A DNA stretch of 8,357 nucleotides from positions 1 through 8,357 of the forward strand of contig JAJYGE010000034.1 of NCBI GenBank assembly GCA_021785155.1. The letters run 5' to 3'. This DNA is from Planctomycetota bacterium (lineage in GTDB: Bacteria; Planctomycetota; Phycisphaerae; WQYP01). A program made the position numbers and the translations under genes. Shown here piece by piece: positions 1 through 6,161 of this stretch. The number at the start of each line of letters is the position of its first letter. Position 1 is the stretch's first letter. The notes beneath the pieces are model-generated. The model ran no database searches, was not told where the DNA came from, and saw only the letters and a program-made list of their open reading frames with translations.

Positions 1-1
1 C

Positions 2-463
2 ATTGCCGCATCAGGTGGTGCGCACATGCTGCTGCTTTTTGGCATTCATGCCTATCGGGAAGCCACACAGATTCACCTTCAGGTTGGAGATAAATGGCCA
101 TCGCTGAATGTGGCACAGGCATGTAGCGGTATACGCATGCTGACGGCTTTTTTCGCATTAGCGGTGGCTCTGGCGTACTCGACCAATCGGCCCATGTGGC
201 AAAAGTTCGCGCTTTCGTTATGTGCCTTGCCGATTGCAATATTTGTTAACGCACTTAGAGTAACGCTGTCAGGCGTGCTGTTTGCCTATGCGGGTTCGGA
301 ATGGGCACGCGGGAGCACACACGCAAGTCTGGGCCTTTTAATGCTGATTCCGGCCGGTCTGCTGCAACTGGGTGCCGCCAAATTAATTGATCTCTTTGAA
401 GAACATCTGTTTGTGGATGATGTCCCGCAACATGGTCACTCCGGACAGGAGGCAAATGTATGA
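2..463 (+). CDS. Exosortase, C-terminal part (5' end outside window)
   Basis: Integral-membrane cysteine transpeptidase-like enzyme that recognises PEP-CTERM-type C-terminal signals, cleaves them and passes the protein towards the cell surface. The frame is open to the left edge, so the ATG at 26 is internal and not the start; the codons before it (IAASGGAH) continue the family pattern. Counting from that internal Met, the family's three active-site residues are visible: Cys33 in AQACSGIRML (nt 122-124), Arg78 in NALRVTL (nt 257-259) and His99 in THASLGLLML (nt 320-322). Each sits at or in a hydrophobic segment (about 36-51, 63-90 and 100-119), as in the family. The tail after about residue 122 is short and acidic, then His-rich, and probably cytoplasmic. 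The stop overlaps the next ATG (ATGA), so it is translationally coupled to an EpsI-type partner; in some exosortases that domain is fused. The exosortase subtype cannot be assigned from this fragment. Confidence 0.93.
   Translation: MAASGGAHMLLLFGIHAYREATQIHLQVGDKWPSLNVAQACSGIRMLTAFFALAVALAYSTNRPMWQKFALSLCALPIAIFVNALRVTLSGVLFAYAGSEWARGSTHASLGLLMLIPAGLLQLGAAKLIDLFEEHLFVDDVPQHGHSGQEANV
447..452 (+). promoter_or_regulatory. Ribosome binding site of the EpsI-type gene
   Basis: A perfect AGGAGG lies 7 nt before the ATG at 460, inside the last codons of the exosortase gene. It fixes the start at 460 and makes the ATGA stop/start overlap credible as translational coupling. Confidence 0.85.
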
Positions 464-1287
464 GCGACGGCAAACTACCGACAAAAAAACTTCTTCCTCC
501 AATTGTCGCGATCGGCATTCTGGTGGCGGGCTTGGTATCACTGACAGTAGCTTCCAATGCCTTTAATGTGGTACTGCAAAAGCTTCACACGCCTTTGCAG
601 GCCCCCCTGCGAAGTCTTCCCAAGAAACTCGGCCAATGGGTAATGCCCAAGGGCGCGGTCGATCAGCGCCTGTCCGCGGAAGTCGTACAGGTGCTTGGCA
701 CGCACCATTATCTGCTAAGGCCCTATGTAGATACAAAAATGCCTCCCGGCGCGGCTGGCTCCCAAGTGCGGGTAAATCTGAATTATTACCCGACCGATTT
801 CGCCACGCCGCACGTTCCAAATGTTTGCTGGGCAGGCGTGGGCATGAAGCGTATTCATGATACGTTCATCACAATTCATCATGTTCCTCATGCTGATGGC
901 ACATACTCTGATTTAGAAATGCGGTTTCTGTCATTTTATGCGCCCAAAATGAGCGATTCCGGCATTCCATTGAGTATGAATCAACACCGAGGGCGGTACG
1001 TGAATGTGGCGTATGTATTCCAAGTGGACGGTCGATATGTTCCCAACCCCGAACAGGTAAGCGAATTATTCTGGCGTACCACCAGTAAATACGGCTATGA
1101 TGCCAAAATTGAAGTCACTGCGGAAGGACCGGGTGGCTTGACTACCCGGCCAGAGGCCCGCAAGGCTATTGCGTCGTTTATTCGAGCATCGCTGCCGGCC
1201 ATTGAGCGGCTGCTGCCGAATTGGAAAAAACTCAATGCGCCAGCAAAGCATCCCCGCACGACGGCTGGAAAAATTGGACAGAACTGA
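460..1287 (+). CDS. Exosortase-associated EpsI-family protein (DUF3485)
   Basis: Partner protein of exosortases, 275 aa, probably anchored in the inner membrane with its main domain in the periplasm. Its biochemical role is not settled; in the family it is linked to exosortase function and EPS production. A single hydrophobic segment at about residues 12-31 follows a short Lys-containing N-terminus and has no lipobox. The family's opening LPxxLGxW pattern is at 53-60. HYLLRPY (83-89) and the strand VRVNLNYY (103-110) match its dY..R.Y and yy features. The key His-x-Pro-x-x-Cys motif is present as H118-V-P-N-V-C123, followed by WAGVGM where many members have a Gly-Trp. A late strand VNVAYVFQVDGRYV (181-194) fits the usual 'F.vnG' segment. 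The tail from about 255 is basic and low in hydrophobicity. It overlaps the exosortase by 4 nt, and the TPR gene follows after 44 nt, so the three probably share one mRNA. Confidence 0.88.
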   Translation: MSDGKLPTKKLLPPIVAIGILVAGLVSLTVASNAFNVVLQKLHTPLQAPLRSLPKKLGQWVMPKGAVDQRLSAEVVQVLGTHHYLLRPYVDTKMPPGAAGSQVRVNLNYYPTDFATPHVPNVCWAGVGMKRIHDTFITIHHVPHADGTYSDLEMRFLSFYAPKMSDSGIPLSMNQHRGRYVNVAYVFQVDGRYVPNPEQVSELFWRTTSKYGYDAKIEVTAEGPGGLTTRPEARKAIASFIRASLPAIERLLPNWKKLNAPAKHPRTTAGKIGQN

Positions 1288-1320
1288 AATTGTGAAACAG
1301 GAACTCTCGGAAGAGGCACG

Positions 1321-1325
1321 AAGGA
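1321..1325 (+). promoter_or_regulatory. Ribosome binding site of the long TPR gene
   Basis: AAGGA lies 6 nt before the ATG at 1332. The 44-nt gap 1288-1331 shows no hairpin and no convincing promoter, consistent with read-through from the two genes upstream. Confidence 0.7.
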
Positions 1326-1331
1326 AACAGC

Positions 1332-4300
1332 ATGGCTAAACGGGTTAATACACGCTTTTTAACAATATTAATTGTTGTTCTTATTGCAATATTTGGTGGC
1401 ATCGCCGGCATTTATTACGTTCTGATCAAGATCAACAACAATCCCACGCGGCTGGTGGCCGAAGCCAAAGTGGCGTTGAAAAAGAATGACACCGAAATGG
1501 CACGGCAACTTTATCAGCAGGCGGCAGTGGTCGCCTTGCGGGAACATTTGCCGCAGGCGGCGGATATTCTCCTGGAACTTGGTGATCTGAATTATCAAAC
1601 CACCCCCAAGAATATCCAGCGATACCGCGCGGCCTTAAGCGACTGGCACGCCGCCATTCAACAAGAACCTAATTTACTTTCCGCCCGAAAAAAACTGCTG
1701 GACGCCTTTTATCAGGATGCCACGCACTCAGGCAATGATTCGTCGCTTTGGCAGCAAATCGAGCAGCAGGCAACCCATGTTATCAAACTGGATCCCAAAA
1801 ACGCCAATGCGTATATGGACCGGGCACAAGCCCGCTTACGATCCGTTTCGGGATTGGCGGCTCTGACTGATCGAAGATTCACGGCAGCTAAGGCGGATTT
1901 GCTGATCGCGTGCAAACTTGAACCGGACAACATTCTTCCCCATGCGCTATTGGCACAGGTATATCTTCAGCAGGCGGCGGCGGAACATGCGCAGAATCTG
2001 ATTAATAAAGCCGCGATGACCAAGCTTTTTGATAAAGGCATTGCCATTCTGCAGACATTTGCAAAAAAGTACCCGCACAATGTCGATGCCTTAATTTCCT
2101 TGTCCGCGATTTATCGTGCCGTGCCGGGGCGTACCGCTGATGCTACCAAAACACTGGCCACGGCGGAAAGGCTTGCACCAAACAACCCCAAAGTCCTTGA
2201 GGCCAAGGCACAACAATTGCTCACTTCGGGTGGAAGCCCGGCAAGCATAGCGGCCATTTTCAAAAAAATTATTACCATCCAGCCCGATGACATGAGCGCC
2301 TACGCCGCAGCGGGCGAATTTCTTCGGCGGGCCAATAAACCGCAGGCGGCCATTAAATATCTCAAACTCGGCTTAACACATCCTGCGGCGGGCGGCGGCT
2401 TGACGCCGGAAATTAACCAGAGCATGAGCTTACGCATTAATCAAATGCTGATGGGGGCTTATCTGCAATTGGCGATGGAGGCACCGGGCGGCTCGACTGC
2501 CCGCAAAAATTATCTTTCCCGCGCATCAGACACGCTGGCGTGGGTAGCACAACGCATGCCGCAATCGGCATGGGTCTACGTGGCGCGCGCCCGATTGCGT
2601 TTCGCCCAAGGACGCTTGGACGCATCCCAACGTTGGATAGCACAAGCCGATTCTATTCTTTCACCGGGAAATCGGCAGGATCTGTCGCTGTGGCTCACAG
2701 AAAAACAGCTACAGGCCCAAATTTATCAAATTCGCGGTCAATCCGGGTCCGCGTTGGCGGTGTTCAATGAAATCCAAAAATATCTGCCGGGCCAACCGAG
2801 TGTTGCTTTGGCGAGAGCCCAGTTGATGGTGCAGCAGAATCCCAAGGAGGCTCTCGCAGCGGCGCAGGCCGTACTCAAAATGGATCCCAAGAATGCTGCG
2901 GCTCTAAAAATTGAAGCGCTGTCTCTGGCCAATCTGAATCGACGCGGGGAATTGCGCCGGCTTCTCGGACGCATTGATACCAGTCACATCTTTTCATTAG
3001 CGCAGTTGAAAGCTCGTTTGGATTTAGCGGAAAACCGTTACTCACAGGCGGAAAAAGCCATGGCTCCATGGGTGAAGCAATCGCCAGGCGACCCGCGTGT
3101 GGTCACCGTTGCCTACGCCGCCATGGCCGGATTGCATCAACGGGTTGCGGCGCAGTCGCTAATAGCACAGGCGCTGAAAGTAGCTCCAACCAACCTGCAA
3201 TTTATCCTCATCAATGATCAATTATCCAATCCAAAATCTCCCATGCCAACCGTTGAGCTTGGGCCGCTGACCAGCAACATCGCCCAGATATCGGTGGCGG
3301 GAGTCTCCGCACAACAAGCCCAGCTTGACGCTATCGCCAAGTTACCCGATCCATTAGAACGCGGATTACTGATGAGCCGGTTTTATCTCTCGTCAGGTGA
3401 TACCGCCAAAGCTGCAAACGTGCTGGCTCCCCTGGCGAAAGCGCATCCGAATAATACGCGGATTTTAGAATCTCAGTTCCGCGTGGCCATAGCGCAGAAG
3501 AATTTCAAGCTTGCCAGTAAATTGGCCAGCCGCGGCGCGGACCTCAACGCTGACGGATACAATGGCGCTTTTTTGCGGGCGCAATTGCAAATTGCCCAGG
3601 GGAATTCCGCCAGCGCCGCCAAAACACTTTCTACGGTATTGAAAAAACATCCGGATGATGCCAACATCAAAACGTTTTACGGTATTGCGTTACTTTCTTC
3701 GGGAAATGTGCGCGATGGCGTTACCGCGTTAACCGGAGCCTTGCAGGCTAAGCCGGACGATCTGGATGCTCTGACGGCATTGGTGCAATACTATCTTCAA
3801 ACCAATGAACCCGCGGATATTCAACGGGCACGAGATCTGGTGGATCAGGGCTTGGCGTATTATCCACTTGATACCCAATTGGAAAACTGGCATTACCAGT
3901 TTGCTGATCTCTATGGCAAACCCGGTCCGGAAATCACGCGTCGGCTTGGCATCTACAAGCGCGACCCCGCCGATTTGAACAATGTTGCACGACTGGCTTT
4001 GCTTTACATGCGCGTAAAAGAGCCATCTCGTGCAGTGGCCATTCTGCGTAAAGCCCGCAAGATCCAGCCGGATAATCTGCAATTGGCCAGAGAATTGGGC
4101 GAAATATATGTTCTCGACAAGAACACCGACGCCGCACAACAGGTATTTGAATCGCTGGCGGAGAATCCAAATAAGACCGTCGCCTTTGCCGGCCGGCTGA
4201 TGCTCGGTGATTTTTACCAGAACTCAGGCAATCTGAATCAGGCCGTGCAGGTATATCAAGCAGCGATGAAGGATCAGCCCAAGGGCCGCCACACGGTACA

Positions 4301-5999
4301 ACGCCGGTTGGGGGATATGTACTTTAATGCCGGAAAATTTAAGCTGGCGCTGCAACAATATGCGGGCTTGTATAGCACCGTGCCGGACAACCGCACGATC
4401 ATATTGCGCTATGCAGAAACGCTGATCAGGGCGGGCAATCCGGCCAAGGGGATTGCCATACTGCAAAAGCGCATTCTTTCGAAAAATTCGACCGATGAAG
4501 AAGCTCTGGTGCTGGAGGGTTTTGGTTATCTGCAATCCGGCCATAAGAATAAAGCCAAAGCCGCGTTAGCGCAGGCATTGCTGCTTAACCCGCATGATCC
4601 TCATGCACTATATGATATGGCCACACTGTACCTTTCACCTCCAAAACCGCATTACACCAAAGCCATCGCCGACCTGCAATTGCTTACGACCTCGGATTCG
4701 TCGGATCTGGCGGCCAATCAATTACTCGCTGAGGCGTATGCCGGTGCGGGGGAATTTGCGGAGGCGGTTTATCAATACAACACGATATTGAAATCCGCGC
4801 CGTCCGATCAGGCCGCACGTCTGCAGTTGGCAACACTGTTGTTTGACCTATCACAGCGGTATATGGCTTTGACCCCGGCGGACACCAGCGACTCCGCCGC
4901 ATCACTGCGAACGCTGCAACCACTGGATCGTTTGAATGCACTACTCACGCAATCACATCAGGCGTTTCCGGCCAGTCCACAATGGGTGATGCTGCGAGCA
5001 CGTTTTGATCTGCTGACCGGGCACAAAAATAGTGCCGTCACCTCGGCCAAACGGGCGTTTCAGATGGCAAATCAGAGCACCGCCGCAGCGATTGTCTATG
5101 TGCAGGTATTGCAGGCGGTGGGCGACATGCACACCGCAATTGCGGTGGCATCCAAGGCCCTGGCGGTTTCACCGGATGCGGTGGAGTTGTATCTTGAACG
5201 TGCCAATGCTAATACTAAACTAAATAATTTTGTCGCATCGTCGGAAGATTTTTCCGAGGCATTGAAACTTACGGCAGGCAATGCGTCGCAATTTTTCACG
5301 GTGCTGTCAGCCTATCAATCCGATTTCAAGCCGTCCGGAAAATTAGACATAATTATTAAATCCATCGATGCGTTGGGCACAGATTCTCAAACGAACCCCG
5401 CATTGCTTGATGCGGCACGGGCGGTGGTTCAGTTCGCCAATAAGCAATATCAGGATGGCTTAAGCTCGGCCAAAGCGGCTCTGGCTGCCAAGCCAAATGC
5501 GATAATCCGCCACGCCGCACTGGAAATTGCCGCGTTTTCGTGCTATCAACTCAAACAATATGATGCATGCCGTGGCTATTATCTGGATATTTTGAAAGCC
5601 AACGCCGATGATCCGGCGATTCTTAACAATTTGGCCTATCTGCTGGCCGTTAAGCTGCACCAACCGGCAAAGGCGTTGGCTTATGCTGAACGCTGCAATA
5701 CATTGCTGGTCCGGCAAGCTGGATCGGGACAATACGCACCGAGCGGCGACGTGCTGGACACTCTGGGATGGATACGCTTCTTGAATGGCAATCTTACCGG
5801 TGCGGCCGATGCACTGGATAATAGCCTGAAGTATAATCCGCCTGCTACGGCGTATTATCACTTGGCGCGGGTGCTGGTGGCCGAGAAAAATAATGTTCGT
5901 GCGGTAAAAATTCTAAAAAAGGGAATTAAATTAGCCCAAAGCACGCATGATCCAATCCTGCCACGGGCGCAGGAATTGCTCAAAAAAATCCATGGCTAA
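1332..5999 (+). CDS. Very long membrane-anchored TPR protein, PrsT-like in context
   Basis: A 1555-aa protein made almost wholly of tetratricopeptide repeats, a fold that binds proteins; it probably acts as a periplasmic scaffold for EPS secretion or exosortase-dependent sorting. The N-terminus is short and basic (MAKRVNTR), then has one strong hydrophobic helix (about 10-32) with no Cys for lipidation and no clear signal-peptidase site, so it reads as a signal anchor. TPR consensus elements recur to the end: LDPKNANAYMDRAQARL (about 154-170), LAPNNPKVLEAKAQQLL, MDPKNAAALKIEALSL, HPDDANIKTFYGIALLSSG, and NNLAYLLA (from N1432). DTLGW (1476-1480), followed by an ALDNSL-type helix, resembles the C-terminal TPRs of PrsT. 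Less regular linkers at about 630-665, 1175-1215 and 1325-1360 may split it into separate superhelices. PrsT proteins are usually lipoproteins of about 900 aa, so this one is much longer and anchored differently. The PrsT-like role rests on context plus the C-terminal repeats; TPR similarity alone is not specific. Confidence 0.88.
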   Translation: MAKRVNTRFLTILIVVLIAIFGGIAGIYYVLIKINNNPTRLVAEAKVALKKNDTEMARQLYQQAAVVALREHLPQAADILLELGDLNYQTTPKNIQRYRAALSDWHAAIQQEPNLLSARKKLLDAFYQDATHSGNDSSLWQQIEQQATHVIKLDPKNANAYMDRAQARLRSVSGLAALTDRRFTAAKADLLIACKLEPDNILPHALLAQVYLQQAAAEHAQNLINKAAMTKLFDKGIAILQTFAKKYPHNVDALISLSAIYRAVPGRTADATKTLATAERLAPNNPKVLEAKAQQLLTSGGSPASIAAIFKKIITIQPDDMSAYAAAGEFLRRANKPQAAIKYLKLGLTHPAAGGGLTPEINQSMSLRINQMLMGAYLQLAMEAPGGSTARKNYLSRASDTLAWVAQRMPQSAWVYVARARLRFAQGRLDASQRWIAQADSILSPGNRQDLSLWLTEKQLQAQIYQIRGQSGSALAVFNEIQKYLPGQPSVALARAQLMVQQNPKEALAAAQAVLKMDPKNAAALKIEALSLANLNRRGELRRLLGRIDTSHIFSLAQLKARLDLAENRYSQAEKAMAPWVKQSPGDPRVVTVAYAAMAGLHQRVAAQSLIAQALKVAPTNLQFILINDQLSNPKSPMPTVELGPLTSNIAQISVAGVSAQQAQLDAIAKLPDPLERGLLMSRFYLSSGDTAKAANVLAPLAKAHPNNTRILESQFRVAIAQKNFKLASKLASRGADLNADGYNGAFLRAQLQIAQGNSASAAKTLSTVLKKHPDDANIKTFYGIALLSSGNVRDGVTALTGALQAKPDDLDALTALVQYYLQTNEPADIQRARDLVDQGLAYYPLDTQLENWHYQFADLYGKPGPEITRRLGIYKRDPADLNNVARLALLYMRVKEPSRAVAILRKARKIQPDNLQLARELGEIYVLDKNTDAAQQVFESLAENPNKTVAFAGRLMLGDFYQNSGNLNQAVQVYQAAMKDQPKGRHTVQRRLGDMYFNAGKFKLALQQYAGLYSTVPDNRTIILRYAETLIRAGNPAKGIAILQKRILSKNSTDEEALVLEGFGYLQSGHKNKAKAALAQALLLNPHDPHALYDMATLYLSPPKPHYTKAIADLQLLTTSDSSDLAANQLLAEAYAGAGEFAEAVYQYNTILKSAPSDQAARLQLATLLFDLSQRYMALTPADTSDSAASLRTLQPLDRLNALLTQSHQAFPASPQWVMLRARFDLLTGHKNSAVTSAKRAFQMANQSTAAAIVYVQVLQAVGDMHTAIAVASKALAVSPDAVELYLERANANTKLNNFVASSEDFSEALKLTAGNASQFFTVLSAYQSDFKPSGKLDIIIKSIDALGTDSQTNPALLDAARAVVQFANKQYQDGLSSAKAALAAKPNAIIRHAALEIAAFSCYQLKQYDACRGYYLDILKANADDPAILNNLAYLLAVKLHQPAKALAYAERCNTLLVRQAGSGQYAPSGDVLDTLGWIRFLNGNLTGAADALDNSLKYNPPATAYYHLARVLVAEKNNVRAVKILKKGIKLAQSTHDPILPRAQELLKKIHG

Positions 6000-6013
6000 A
6001 CGGATATTGGGCG

Positions 6014-6042
6014 GACGGATAGGTTTATAGGCCGTCATTTTT
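6014..6042 (+). terminator. Weak possible terminator after the TPR gene
   Basis: GACGG (6014-6018) can pair with CCGTC (6032-6036), and the right arm is followed by A and five T. The 5-bp stem with a 13-nt loop is poor for an intrinsic terminator, so at most partial termination or attenuation is likely. Confidence 0.2.
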
Positions 6043-6053
6043 CGAGCGATGTT

Positions 6054-6085
6054 CCGTTTTGCGCTTGCCACTGGCGTAAAAGCGG
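6054..6085. repeat. Imperfect inverted repeat in the leader of the Wzz/kinase-like gene
   Basis: The arms CCG-TTTT-(GCGCTT)-GCCA and TGGC-(GT)-AAAA-(G)-CGG are symmetric around C6071. The core GCCAcTGGC (6067-6075) is a perfect 4+4 palindrome and overlaps the proposed -35 box. This is a layout expected for an operator. No known regulator site was recognised, and chance is possible. Confidence 0.35.
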
Positions 6086-6092
6086 GTATAAA
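6065..6092 (+). promoter_or_regulatory. Sigma70-like promoter candidate for the Wzz/kinase-like gene
   Basis: A -35 box TTGCCA (6065-6070; 5 of 6 to consensus) and a -10 box TATAAA (6087-6092; 5 of 6) are separated by 16 nt. Transcription would start near 6099 and give a leader of about 60 nt. The 162-nt gap, much longer than the other gene junctions here, supports a separate or additional promoter. I saw no sigma54-type GG-N10-GC element. Confidence 0.5.
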
Positions 6093-6150
6093 GATAGGTA
6101 TAGAGCTTCGACTCTGTTCTGTTGTATGTGAGTTTCGTCTTGAGCCTTTA

Positions 6151-6156
6151 AGAGGG
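6151..6156 (+). promoter_or_regulatory. Ribosome binding site of the Wzz/kinase-like gene
   Basis: AGAGGG lies 5 nt before the ATG at 6162 and selects that start. The protein then begins about 33 residues before its first membrane helix, the usual Wzz arrangement. Confidence 0.65.
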
Positions 6157-6161
6157 ATACC

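Noticed and set aside
26..463. ATG at 26 as the true start of the exosortase
   Set aside because: The frame is open to the window edge, the preceding codons fit the family, and a 145-aa protein would lack most of the exosortase membrane helices.
255..557. 100-aa open frame on the minus strand across the exosortase/EpsI junction
   Set aside because: It is antisense to two well-supported coupled genes and shows no family features.
1788..2900. Near-identical DNA at about 1788 and 2880 (GGATCCCAA-AA-GC type) as a DNA repeat
   Set aside because: Both encode the TPR consensus turn (LDPKNANA and MDPKNAAA), so the likeness reflects protein repeats and not a mobile or structural DNA repeat.
3729..4139. 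136-aa open frame on the minus strand
   Set aside because: It is antisense to an uninterrupted TPR coding frame and has no convincing RBS or domain, so it is a shadow frame.
6000..6161. Small gene or structured RNA in the gap before the Wzz/kinase-like gene
   Set aside because: No credible RBS-plus-ORF fits on the + strand, and the only dyads are short. I could not recognise any riboswitch or small-RNA family, so only promoter-type signals are annotated.
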